Shown here: positions 11,804-22,639 of the stretch, piece by piece
How positions within the stretch are numbered: position 1 is the first letter of the stretch
How the letters are laid out: each line of letters starts with the position of its first letter
NCBI GenBank assembly: GCA_963555705.1
Contig: OY743190.1
Span: forward strand, 11,631,501-11,695,500
DNA length: 64,000 bases
Source of the DNA: Ligustrum vulgare
Lineage: Eukaryota > Streptophyta > Magnoliopsida > Lamiales > Oleaceae
Direction of reading: 5' to 3'
Notes under the pieces: model-generated
What the model saw: only the letters and a program-made list of their open reading frames with translations
Told to the model about the DNA's origin: nothing
Database searches by the model: none
Program-made: the position numbers and the translations under genes

Positions 11804-12592
11804 TCAACTCGACATGTTAAGGTCGATTCGAGGTTTCTTGACAGCCATAGACAATGGCACGACACATTTGCATTGAGGACATAAAGGATTATTCTCCGAG
11901 ATTAGTACATAAAGCAAGCAACTAGGGCATCCAGCAGCAAACGATGCTGATGACCTCTTCTCTCGATCAATCTGGCTATCTTTCGTAGAGGACGACGATT
12001 TTGAGATCGGTGATGATGACTTTGACTTTGATATTGACATTGACATTGACCGCTTCATTGAAGATTCTTTCTCTGCCCTCTCAAGTGCGGACTTTACTTT
12101 GTCTAAAGTGCACACACTTTGGTAATTCACAGACGATGAGGATGATGATAGGACGAGATTTAAGTCTAAGGCGGCGTCATCATAAGGGTTTGATGGCACC
12201 GGAGGAAAATTGAGGTCTTGTTGATGCTTTGTAACATTATCGTTACTCTTAGGTTTACTTTCTGAAGTCGAAGAAGACGAGTTTGATGAATTACATCTCT
12301 GGAGATATAAATTCCCCGACTGTGATCAAAGAATATACATAATAAGAAATTCAAACAATTCAAGAAATGAGATTTTTTTTTTAAATGGAAATAATAATAA
12401 TAAATATTATACCTTTAGGTCGAGACGTTTTTCCCAGCCAGAGGGTACTCGTAAATCGAGGTCCAACTCTTTCGAGTCTAGAGTAGAACACCCACCAAGA
12501 AAGTCCCTTGTGATCGGGGCCGTTGACTTCGCTGACTCGTTTGAATCACCGCCATTCATGAGTCTGACCAAAGAACTTACCTCAGTTGCCAT
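11804..12592 (-). CDS. Small EAR-motif protein with C-terminal CPxC pair (GIR-like repressor family)
   Basis: Two exons: 12592-12413 and 12319-11804, with a 93-base intron (donor AAG|GTATAA, acceptor TCACAG|TCGG), joining in frame to about 231 residues. Exon 1 starts MATEVSSLVRLMNGG and ends ELDLDLRVPSGWEKRLDLK. Exon 2 continues with a serine-rich stretch, then ALDLNLVL (an EAR-type DLNxx/LxLxL repression motif), a basic Ser-rich linker, and a C-terminal segment CPSCLLYVLISENNPLCPQC ending IDLNMSS. The paired CPxC core around YVLxS..NP resembles plant GIR1/GIR2-like proteins, which act in the nucleus by recruiting TOPLESS co-repressors; that role is inferred from the family. The start codon is the first ATG after a CT-rich leader. 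It is the only gene here free of transposon features and free of breaks. Its exact Arabidopsis counterpart is not settled. Confidence 0.88.
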
Positions 12593-12745
12593 CTCACCAA
12601 AAAATCTTATTCTTTGCAGAAACCCAATTGAAAGAGAAGAAGAAAGTTGAAGGTTGGAGAGAGAGAGAGAGTAGAGTGGATGAAGGGATTTGAATAAAGA
12701 AGATGATGATGCAAAATGGAATTACTATAATTATTTAAAGTTATT

Positions 12746-12753
12746 TATTTATA
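12746..12753 (-). promoter_or_regulatory. TATA box of the EAR-motif gene
   Basis: TATAAATA on the minus strand, about 155 bases before the start codon at 12592. A CT-rich leader (about 12690-12650, including a CTCTCTCTCTCT run) lies between, a common plant arrangement. Confidence 0.5.
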
Positions 12754-12759
12754 AAGAAT

Positions 12760-13690
12760 TTATTGCTGATTTTGATTCATTTGGATTTTTTTTCTTTATT
12801 TTTTAATAAATAAATGTTCGTGAGGGTCATTGAATGCAATTTGAACACTAAAGGACAGTTGTGAATTAATGCAGCACAATGCAAAGACCTTTCTGGGTTC
12901 CTATGCTCATTAATGGTAGTAATGACTTCTTTTAAAACTTTTGAAATTTTTCTATCTTTTCCTTTGCGATTTAATGTTTCACTAATAATCCTTTCTCTTC
13001 TGTTTTAAATGAGAGTCGGACTTTAGTGGGAAGCAATAGGCTCTGTTTGTCTCCTCTCACAACTCAACAAACTCGTCTTGAATTCTCTAATTTTGTGATT
13101 AATGAACGTTCGAGGTTTTAGCCCACTAAGTTTAACGCATTTTGAATTTTCTAATTGTAAATGTTAGAAGATAAAATTTCTTGATGAGGTTGGTAGTGTT
13201 AAATAATAGCCTATGTTTGTTAATATTAAAGTCGGATTTTTAATGAATTTAGGTAAAAGTTGATGAAATGTGTATTTGAAAAATTATGGATCACATAAAT
13301 TATGTGGTTAAAATTATTAGTTGACTTTAATTTTGATTAAAATATTTACCAAACAACATAGTTTTTGTTACTCTTCTAATGAGATTGATCGAGATGTAAC
13401 TTTGAGGGTTTTTGTTACTCTTCTAATGAGGTTGATCAAGATGTAACTTTGAAACTCTATGAGAGCTCAAAAGTTCTACCAAGCAATTCGATGTGTTCAA
13501 AGTTCCAAATATAAAATGAAAATAAATAAGGGAAGAGTACATAACTATACAACTAAAACTTTCACATTTTAAACTTATGATATTTTTTTAAAAATCAGGT
13601 ATTAATTAATTAATATAATATTATAATAATTATAATTTATATATTAAATTAAAACTTATATAATATTAAATAAAAAAATCTAAACAATAC
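12760..13690. other. Intergenic DNA upstream of the EAR-motif gene
   Basis: AT-rich, no gene recognised. A stretch at about 13210-13350 looks like a decayed MITE (CTATGTTTGTTAATATT on the left, TTTACCAAACAACATAG on the right), but its ends are too diverged to place. A short duplicated phrase, TTTTTGTTACTCTTCTAATGAG, occurs at about 13362 and 13410. Confidence 0.4.
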
Positions 13691-13714
13691 ATAATCCACA
13701 ATTACTTCTCCTAA

Positions 13715-14660
13715 CCCGAACCCCACACCACCCCACCCCAAAATTGAATTTTTTTTCTTTATACTTTTCCATCCTGAAAATACGGATTTCTATACATAAA
13801 ATTTCGATATGACAGTGGGTTGCCCGGGATTCGAACCCGGAACTAGTCGGATGTTCAGCATCTTGAACTAGCCATCGCTTAGAAGGTATTGTTAAAAGAT
13901 CATCAATTCTTCGATACGACCCCACCGACCCACCCCATCCCACCCTGCAAAATGAGGTTTTTTTCTTCTCTCTCTCTCTCTCGATGTTTTTCCATCCTAC
14001 CCCACCACCCCAACCACCTCACCTCACTTCACCTCACCAACCCACCTACCCCACCAAAAAAAAATGATTTTTTTTTCTTCTACTTTTTTCCACTAGCACC
14101 CCGACCCCGACCTCACCCACCCCACCACAAAAAAATTATTTTTTTCTTCTACTTTTCCCCACCCCACTCCAAAATTGAATTTTTTTCCTTTTACTTTTCC
14201 ATCTCCACTTCGATACCACCCCACGCAGCCACACTGCAAAATAAGGTTTTTTTCTTCTTTCTCTCAATGTTTTCCCAGCCTATCCTACCCTACCCTACCC
14301 TGTCACCCCAACCCACCTCACCTCACCAACCCACCCATCACAAAAAATGATTTTTTTTCGCGATCCCACCCTACCTCACCCCACCGCAAAAATAATTTTT
14401 TTTCCTTCTACTTTTCCACCCACCCCGACACCACCCACCCAACCCCACTTCACTCCAAAAATGATTTTTTTCCTTCTACTTTTCCACACCCCACCAACCC
14501 CACCCACCCCACCCCCATCCCACAAAAATAAGATTTTTTTTATCTCTCGATGTTTCCCACCCCACCCCACCCCACCCCCACCCCGACTTACCCCACCACC
14601 CACTCCACCCCACCCCACCCAATCCAAAAATGATTTTTTTTCTTCTATTTTTTCAAACCT
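13715..14660 (+). repeat. G-poor minisatellite of C-rich and T-rich blocks
   Basis: About eleven irregular units alternate a CCCCACCNCACCCC-like block with AAAATGATTTTTTTTC followed by TTCTACTTTTCC. Starts of the T-rich blocks fall near 13749, 13958, 14064, 14137, 14176, 14246, 14349, 14394, 14463, 14533 and 14632. Apart from a non-repeat island at about 13790-13920, the plus strand has very few G residues. The long apparent open frames on both strands are a by-product of this composition and are not called as genes. Confidence 0.85.
13816..13853 (-). pseudogene. Fragment of plastid-type trnK-UUU 3' exon
   Basis: The minus strand holds the 35-base 3' half of a tRNA-Lys as found in plastid trnK: it starts CCGACTAGTTCCGGGTTC and ends CCCGGGCAACCCA, giving a full T-arm and the 3' acceptor strand. 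The CAT preceding it also fits the plastid intron end, after which similarity stops. No 5' half or acceptor partner (GGGTTGC) is present, so it cannot fold as a tRNA. It is probably a short nuclear insertion of plastid DNA. A tRNA-derived repeat is an alternative because a B-box (GGTTCGAATCC) is intact. Confidence 0.7.
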
Positions 14661-14719
14661 CACCCCAAACGTATTATCCATTCAAGTCAAATTAAAAACG
14701 GTTGAGTTTTCATTGACAG

Positions 14720-15038
14720 ACTCTGGCGACGCTGACTGCTGCTAGTGGCGATATTCTCGCTGGAGATCGCAGCTGCAACGACGACGCTGCCAGCAGCAGC
14801 GATTTCCAGTGGAGAGATAGCCTATGCCATTGCAACAGCGGCGATCTCTCAGACCCGCTGCCTTCGCCTCCGGCGAGGCTTGCCGCTGGTTACTCTCGAC
14901 GGTGGCGATTACGCCATAGTTGTCCGGGAAGGAGGACTGGAGAACGAGAGAATGTATAGAGACGAACATTTGAGAAAGCTCTGGTGCGTTCTGAAGAAGG
15001 AAGGAAGGCTAATTATTTGTTTTTGCTTTTATAATTAA
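14720..15038 (+). other. GC-rich coding-like island, unidentified
   Basis: Composition jumps to roughly half or more G+C from about 14718 to 15000, against about a quarter in the flanks. An open frame of 97 codons (14745-15038, plus) is rich in Ala, Ile and Thr at first and then reads RRGLPLVTLDGGDYAIV. An overlapping minus-strand frame also exists. Neither resembles a family I recognise. It could be a first exon, a gene fragment or a captured piece. No promoter or intron evidence ties it to a gene. Confidence 0.25.
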
Positions 15039-15400
15039 TTAATTATGTATTAATTAAATGCTAATTACTACCTGAAAATTAGAAAAAAATTGTTCCTAAC
15101 CAGAATTTTGAATTGCATTTTTGAGAAACAAGTACTCATGTAATTTTCCCAACAAATAATCCACATACTAGGCTTTAGCTTCTCTTAGGTCGAGAGGTGG
15201 AGCTAGAGGGGATGGCCTCCCAACATTTTTCATCGATCCATTATTCATAGTCAATTTATAGTGTATTTTTAGATTTCGTCCCGCAACATTTTTTGTTTGC
15301 CACCACAACTTTTTTTAAAAATTTAAATTCTTTTCAATTGATAAATATTGGCCCAATAACTTAAGTATAAAGCCCAATAATAAAAAAAACCTTAGACTTG

Positions 15401-15576
15401 GCCCCTGTTTGGTGGGGATTAAAAATATAAAATCAGATTATTAATAAATTTTGACAAAAAAAATTTGAGATGTGTAGTTAAAAAGTTATGGGTCATATGA
15501 AATATATGGTTAAAATTGATTGTTGACTTTAAATTATGTTTAAATCTAGATTTTAATTGGTACTAAACCGGGGCTT
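15401..15576. mobile_element. Probable MITE
   Basis: The ends GCCCCTGTTTGGT (left) and the complement of GGTACTAAACCGGGGC (right) form imperfect inverted repeats about 175 bases apart. The interior shares GTGTAGTTAAAAAGTTATGG and TGACTTTAAATT-type phrases with decayed copies near 13260 and 18070. The target duplication is unclear. Confidence 0.45.
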
Positions 15577-15794
15577 AACTAGAAACACTAGACGACCTAT
15601 TGTTCAACTTTCAATTCATTTCAATGCATTCATTCAATCTAACTCTTAATTTAAAAATTTGACAACACTTCTCGAGGTGTGACAACTATTGATATTGACA
15701 AGAAAATCAATGAGTTATAATCTTACTGATTGATTGATTTGTCTTGTCTTAACCCTTCTAATTTCAATGTTAATTACAGACTGTGCATATTTTA

Positions 15795-15949
15795 GCTATG
15801 GGTGTCATTAAGACTGAAGTTGTGAAATAGAATGAAAGATTTTTTTTGTCAAGTACCTACTTGTATATATTGAGAAGGAGATTGTTCAAACTTTTTCAAT
15901 AGATTCTCTTATTGACGAGTATGAAAAGATGAGGACAATGAGAGACTAA
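15795..15949 (+). pseudogene. C-terminal fragment of a hAT-type (ZMYM1/TTF-like) transposase
   Basis: A plus-strand reading contains VIKTEVV, then YLLVYIEKEIVQTFSIDSL and IDEYEKMRTMRD. This matches the tail of plant hAT-related zinc-finger MYM/DUF4371 transposases (KTRLRNRM.DE....LVVYIEK.I......D.I...F..MK.RR). An internal stop and a T-run frameshift show it is dead. No terminal repeats of a complete element were found around it. Confidence 0.55.
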
Positions 15950-17697
15950 TTTAAGATGCCCAGCCATCTCTACCATTTTATCATTTAGATAGTTAGTTTG
16001 CTTTTGTCCTTTTGATGTCCATCTAGTGTTCATATTTATTTTCAAATTGTATAGTGTTAGACACATAGATTGGAAGATTGTTTTTATATGGACAAACTGA
16101 TTTTGTTTTTTTAGTCTATCAATCTCACTTGCCTACTTTAATACTCAGAATCCTCAATTTCAATCATTATGATTCAAAAACATAAAAAAAAAAATTCGAG
16201 GGCGAACTAGGAGGGGGACCTCCCCTCTCCACCCATAATTTTCACATTTATCACCCCGCAACATATTCGGTCCAATATGACACAATTATTGTGGGTAGAA
16301 ATTTTATCTATTGTTCTTTAAAGTAATCATTATAATTTATAAATCAACTTATAAATAGTACAAAATTTCAAACCACTTTTTAACCAAATAAATTTTCTCT
16401 TTCCACTTTTTAATTACACATTTTATCTCGAAAAAAATAAATAAATCAATTTATAATTGCTACAGTGATACCGAACAGAGCCTGGAATTTCAAAGCTTAA
16501 CAATTGCATAACCACGTTTATTTTAAGCATTAAGAATAGTTTTAATTAGATATTTCGTTAATTAAGAAGAGTAATTTTAAGTGATAAGAAGCATTTTTAG
16601 AATATTGAAAATTATTTGTTATTGTGGTTGAACTCAAACTCAGAAAATAATTCTACCAAATGAAGTATTTGAATGAAGCAGAATATTAGGATCTAATTAA
16701 TTTTAGGGATGATATGATTTTATTATTATTTAAATATTAATTTTGACTTTGATATAATAAAGAAAAAAACTACTCATATGGACGTGTAATTAAGGTAACA
16801 TGGGATTGCATTCAATATTTGTCAAATTTTTAACATGGTGGCGCTACATGAAAGTGCATGGAAAGTGAATGGAAAGTGCATGTACATTATATTCAGTCAC
16901 ATTAAACTTGACAAATTGCAAGGATCGAAGAAGCCTCCCATTAGTTTGACTAACATAAAGGAGTCCCCTTTTTCAAATTTAACTAGGAAAGAAATGTTAG
17001 AATTTGGTAGCATTAAGGCTCGTTAAGTGTATCTCCAATAAGTTCTTTAAACTTAAAATATTTATTTATTTTAAAGAATCAATACTTAAAATGTCGCTTC
17101 AATAAATTCTCTGATTTAACTTTTTAATTTAGAGAGCGAGTTTGACTCTCCAAATTTAGAAAGTAAAATCAACTATCTATTTTTAAATGCAATAAAAAAG
17201 TTTCAATTCTCAATTTTCTTACATTAACTTTCTTTATTATATATTTGGTATTATTGATCATTCACTTTTAAAAAAATTATATTAACTAAAAATAAAGAAA
17301 TGTAATAAATATTTTTATAAAAAAATAAAATAAAGAGCCTAAAATAAAGAGTTTGTTAGAACTTGTAAAAAATTTTGTTCTTTAAAAATAAAGATGTTCT
17401 CTATCATATGAAATACATTCTTTAAATATAAAAAGTCTATTGAATATGCTTTTGAACACTTGAAAGTTAATTTTAGTGCTAAAAAATGCTTTAGAACATG
17501 TTGAGATATTTTTTAAGAAATGTTTTGTCGTTTTAAAAGAGCTTTAGAGGAAGTTAAAGTAACTTCCTCAAGAAGAAACTATTTTATGAGTTTCTTTTAT
17601 AAGAAGCTGGCGTAAAATCAAAAATTATGTCAAATTGATCCTAAGAAAGATACACAGTATTTAACTTTCAGGAATTCGAACTGAAATTTGTAATCTG
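15950..17697. other. Intergenic DNA with repeat debris
   Basis: AT-rich. A MITE-like stretch at about 16320-16490 contains CAAACCACTTTTTAACCA. A 63-codon open frame at 16835-17026 (plus) shows no recognisable motif and no gene context, so it is not called. No RNA gene seen. Confidence 0.4.
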
Positions 17698-17722
17698 TAT
17701 ATATATATATATATATATATAT
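17698..17722. repeat. AT microsatellite
   Basis: About twelve TA units. Confidence 0.9.
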
Positions 17723-17953
17723 TTGTTTAAAAGAAAATAGGGGAGAGGGGGGATGGAAAAAGAAAAAGAAAAACAAAAATTCAAATATAAAAAAAAGCAA
17801 ATAATATCAAGATTTCAAACTTTCTTTTAGGAGTCAATATTTATTCAAAGCTCAAACTTGACATTTTCATCGTTCGTCACAAGTTTTAAATGTCACATTT
17901 AATAATGTTATGAAATGAATTGTCAATGGCCTAGCGGTCCTAATAGTTTAAAA

Positions 17954-18751
17954 CTAATATTTACCCCGTGTAATGTACGGAAGTTATTTTTTGCAATATC
18001 TATTTCAATAAGTATTCGTAAAATGTTAATACTTTTACATAATCAAAATAAATATAAAATGATGGAATGTATGGTTAAAGTTAATTGTTGACTTTGAGTT
18101 GAATTTTAATAAAAAATTCTAGTTATCAAACATGAGAAATATAACTAATCCAAATTATTAAAAACTTATTTAAACAGTAAATGCTAATTTATTTATTTAA
18201 ATAATAAAATGTCAATTTATATATTTAAATAATAAATGATCGTAAGTTTCAATAATTTTATGAGTTATTGTTAACTTCATTGAAAATGTAAATTTACATT
18301 ATTTCTGCATTGACCTCTTGTATTTAACATTTTTTTGTTCAACTTTCATTCAAAAAAATTATAAAAATAATTATAAATGCGTGTTTATTCTCAACCAAGT
18401 AAATATTTATAAATATTTAATCAATAAAATCATACTTTTATTTAAAAAATCAAGAAGTTAAAATAAAAATTACGAAAAACCTTCAATTATCGTGATATAA
18501 CAATCGGACAACATGAGAGATCAATAAATTATATTGAAAATTTTATACTATATAATCTTTACATAATTATTAAAGTTAAGAACGATTAAAAATATTAGCA
18601 TCCATTCGATTTTATTTATAAATTTATTTACAGACAACACATTTTCACCTACTTTTTAACTATACACATTTTTTAAACCATTTTATCAATAATGTATTTT
18701 ATTTACAAACAACAATGTTTTTGTTTACAAACAAACAAAGCCTACAAAGCC

Positions 18752-18797
<46 letters not shown>

Positions 18798-18980
18798 TAT
18801 TTTATTTTTATTTTTTTTTAAAAATTATGAGTACATTTTAGAGGTAAAATGACATTTAATGTTTCTCTCTCATTTTCTCTCTTCACTTCTACTTTTATAT
18901 ATGTATATAAATATAGATAGATAGTATATATAGAATGTATAGAATAGAATATAGATAGATATAGATGATGCATAGATAGA
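17954..18980 (-). mobile_element. Helitron-like element
   Basis: On the minus strand the 3' end is the GC-rich hairpin region CCGTACATTACACGGGG followed by TAAATATTAG at 17954; the expected CTAG has one C-to-T change. The 5' end lies in a TCTATC run near 18980 and is followed by ACATATATAAAAGTAGAAG. It is the same family as 10540-11470, in the opposite orientation. It contains a 39-base TTA microsatellite at 18754-18792. No coding seen. Confidence 0.6.
18754..18792. repeat. TTA microsatellite
   Basis: About thirteen TTA units inside the Helitron-like element. Confidence 0.95.
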
Positions 18981-20693
18981 TTGAACGATTTACAATATTT
19001 TTAATTTTTGACCTCGTACTAGGAAAAGTTGAGAATTTCGTGGCAATTGATCAGAGTGTGAAAAGAAACCGAAATTAGAGATTCTTGCGTCAGCAAGATT
19101 TTAATGATTCAAAATTGGCATTCCAATTTAGGGTAGAAAAAGTAAGTTTCCATGTTATCCATTAACATCTTACGTCGACTTATAAGACCGTAGTGAATAA
19201 TGAAGAGTTGATACAAGTTCTATAGATTGAATTGCGTCACGTGGAAAAACTATATGATGTAAAGAGTAAGAAAGTAAAAATATCAGACATGGGAAAGGTC
19301 CATTTTATATAGGACAAATTTCTTGTATCGAATTAAAATGAAATAAAAGTCTTGAAGAGGCACCATTCATTCAATGGTCAACCAATACGACACGGTATGT
19401 TATCAGACATAAATCTTTGGACCATGATATACTCCCCTCGATGCTCACCGCAGGTCATCCCGACGGGGAGTGTAACATAATTCTAAATCTTTTTTCTTCC
19501 AAATCCTTATTATCTCACACGAATTTCTCTTCCAAGCCCTCATTATTTGTCGTTAAATCAGGACTCAAAAAGAATTCTTCTTTAAGGTAAAAGAAAATGG
19601 TTCTCATTTTCCTTGTTCTGTGATGTTTTCTACCTGTTCTCGAGCTTTCTTGATTGAAGATGGATTCATTTTGCTGTTTTCTTCTGTCCAGTTCTATTCA
19701 ATGTCTTAATTGGGTGTTAGTGTCGGGTCTTTCCTCTTGGTCTGGGATTCATGTTTTACTTTAAAATCTGGTTTCTATCGCAAAATCAAAATTCTGATAT
19801 TTGGGTATTGAGTGATTTTTTAAGTAATTGGTTCTGGCTTTGTGATTATATTCAGCTAAAAGGGGGTGTAATCAAGGGGAAATATTGGTGGAATATGTAA
19901 ATACAGAAAGCGGAGAGATTATGTCCATTTCTGCTGCTTGAAATTCTTGAAATAAGACCTGGATTGCTTCATTTTCTTGCATAACATATTGTGAGGAAAT
20001 TTTCGTGTCTATTTCAAGTGACTAATGAGGATAACATACAATAAACAATCAAGAATCGAAAATGAATGAAAATCAAAGAAAGAAACAACCTCGATTTGGT
20101 GACCCAGTTTGGTGAATACACCTACATATGGGGGGCTCAGGACCGAACTCGTTTCACTAGCCAAAACCTTCCAAAGAGAGTCAAGAATTACAAGAACTCA
20201 CGCACAATTTCATCCCAAGAATACCGAAATAATACAGTCCCTATTTTCGCAATAAATCACACCAATCGCGCAATAATACCCACAAGATTATCTACACAAT
20301 AAGTCAATAACCCAATCACTAATCTAAGTAGATACAAAATTTGGTGTAAATATGTGACTAAACTGAGAAGAAAGGAAGAGATGAAAATCGCGACCAGAAG
20401 CAAGAGGAAGCCATGCGTAATTTGAGAGAGAGAGAGAGAGATGCCTTAATCAACTTCTGCCAAGAAATGAAGAATTAAAGACTTTCTTTGACACAAATTG
20501 CACATGAGGTCCTCAAGGTTCACCAGTTGCCATAAGTTAGCCCTCCAAGTTTGAAACACTTGCAATTTGGGGATCACAATTTAATAAACTTCACCTTGAT
20601 CTCTAAATTCCAATCTCTTACTCTCTTGGTTGCTAAATGCTAAGTGAGTGGGCTCGATCATTATCATCATCGCCCGGTACCTGCACAAGGAAT
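18981..20693. other. Non-coding DNA, partly copia 3' flank
   Basis: No intact gene. The part next to 20693 must contain the 3' untranslated region and possibly the 3' LTR of the minus-strand copia element, but no LTR end or partner copy could be placed. A CT/GA run lies at about 20426-20442. A 78-codon frame at 20066-20302 has no recognisable motif. A weak reading at about 19140-19400 recalls a gypsy integrase tail but is too degraded to call. Confidence 0.35.
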
Positions 20694-22632
20694 TCATCCA
20701 TAATCAATTTTTAGCATTGATAAACAAGATTTAAATTTAGAAGCAGATATTATCTTCGTCTCCATGTCAGATGAATTTCTATCAGTATGTATTTTCTCAA
20801 GTTTTAAATCACCCGAAGCTATTTTCTCTCTTACAAAATGATACTTAACTTCTATATGTTTAGATCGTTCATGATAAACAGGATTTTTACTTAATAGAAG
20901 TGCACCCTGACTATCAGTGTGTATTACAGGAGGATCATGCAGAAAATTAAGCTCATTTAAAATGCCAGTTAACCATATACACTCTTTAACGGCTTCGGTG
21001 ATCGCCACATACTCAGCTTCTATACTAGACAGAGTAACTATGGGCTGCAGTTGGGATTTCCAGGTAACACAATTGTCTCCTAAAGTGAAGAAATAAGCCG
21101 TAGTGGACTTTTGCTGGTCTTTATCACCAGCAAAATCAAAATCCACGTATCCTTTAAAATTCAATCTACCTACCTTTCTCTCATAAACTAACCCAACGCT
21201 CGTAGTACTCGCTATGTACCTCAGCAGCCACTTTAACCCAGCCCAATGAGGTTTCCCTGGGTTAGACATAAATCTGCTTAAGAAACTTATAGCATAGGCC
21301 AAGTCTGGCCGTGTAGTGATCATGGAAAACATCACAGACCTTATTGCGTTAGCATAAGGAATGTTTTCCATTTCTTTGAACTCTGCTTCAGTCTTGGGAA
21401 ACTGAAGCGATGACAAGATAATATGTGCAGCAAGAGGAACAGAGACAGACTTGGCATCTTTCATGCAAAATTTGGTAACTACTTTCTTCAAGTAACTTTC
21501 TTGTGTAATAGACAGTCTATTCTCCGTCCTATTCCTCTTAAGGATCATTCCAAGGATTTTCTTCGCACATCCTAAGTCCTTCATGTTAAAATCAGATTTT
21601 AAAAGGTTTTTCATCTTCATGATCTCACCTTTACTTGAGCTAGCTTAGGGATAGCAAAACGGCTTGTCGGCTCGGGCTGCTCGAGCTCGGCTCGCGGCTC
21701 GAGCTGAGCTTTTTTTTTTAGAGACGGGCTTTGGCTCGAGCCAAAAAAAAGCTCGATGGGAGCTTGAGTAATGAATTCCGACCACGAGCTCAGCTCAACT
21801 TGCTATATATACACATTTTCAATAAAGAATTTATGAATTTTTGCTATAAAAATAAAAAAAAAAAGAGTAAAAGCTCGGGACTTGGCTCGGCTCGGCTCGA
21901 AAAAAGCTCGAGCTAAAGCTCGAGTCGAGCCTTATTTTTGGGGACGAGCTTTAGCTCGGCTCGGGCCAAAAAAAGCTCGACCCCAAAAAGCTCGAGCCTT
22001 GATCTTCGGCTCGTTGACATCCCTAGGCTAGCTAATAGCATATTATCCACATATAGAAGTAGGTACACTTCACTTCCATATATGCTATTATTGTAGTAAA
22101 GGCATGAGTCATATTCACTCCTTTTAAAACCTATCTTTATGGCATAAGTATCAAACCGTTTATACCATTGCCTCAGACTTTGTTTCAAACCATATAAAGA
22201 TTTCTTGAGTTTGCAAACATAGTCCATTTTTCCCTTCACCTCAAAGCCTTGGGGCTGACTCATATATATCTCCTCCTCTAGCTCTCCACGCAGGAAAGTA
22301 GTCTCAACATCCAATTGTTCCAATTCCCAATTGAATTGAACAACTAAGGCAAGCACCAATCTGATGGTCTTGTACTTGATCACAGAAGAAAATATCTCGT
22401 TATAGTTAATGCCTTCTCTTTGGGTGAATCCTTTGGCTCCTAATCTAACCTTATATCTCAAAGGATCACCGAGATTTAATCCCTCCTTTAACTTGAAAAT
22501 CAATTTGCATTGGATTATCTTTTGCTTCTCCGGTACCTTAACCAAACTCCAAGTTTTATTTTCACTTAGAGATTTCATTTCTTCTCTCATTGCCTCTAAC
22601 CAGTTTTCAAATTTAGGCTCACTCATCACTTC
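20694..22632 (-). pseudogene. Copia reverse transcriptase and RNase H, interrupted
   Basis: RT part (22629 downwards): WLEAMREEMKSL, then TFLRGELEEEIYMSQPQGF, YGLKQSLRQWY and LLLYVDNMLLA, where the usual YVDD catalytic box has become YVDN. After the 380-base insert, 21620-20694 continues with FNMKDLG..KKILGM, RPDLAYAISFLSRFMSNPGK, the RNase H motifs GYVDFDFAGD, TLSSIEAEYVA and HTDSQGALLLSKNP, and KHIEVKYHFVREK near the end. Length and order fit a Tork/Tnt1-like copia polyprotein C-terminus. The insert and the altered catalytic Asp make it inactive. Confidence 0.9.
21646..22025. mobile_element. hAT-type non-autonomous element, 380 bp, in copia RT
   Basis: Ends TAGGGATAGCAA (left) and TTGACATCCCTA (right) form terminal inverted repeats. 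The 8-base flanks AGCTAGCT (21638-21645) and GGCTAGCT (22026-22033) match at 7 of 8, as expected for hAT. The interior is packed with GCTCGAGC and GGCTCG repeats around an A-rich centre. It disrupts the RT frame just after the YVDN box. Confidence 0.8.
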
Positions 22633-22639
22633 CTCAAAG

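Noticed and set aside
13816..13890. Possible complete tRNA gene on the minus strand
   Set aside because: Only the 3' half (T-arm and 3' acceptor strand) exists; no partner GGGTTGC or credible D- and anticodon arms are present upstream.
13889..14745. Long overlapping open frames with Pro/Thr/Phe-rich products on both strands
   Set aside because: They result from the C- and T-block minisatellite; there is no stable frame across units and no domain.
19140..19480. Possible gypsy integrase C-terminus on the plus strand (a KVLKRHHS-like phrase)
   Set aside because: The similarity is weak and broken by stops, and the expected preceding motifs are absent.
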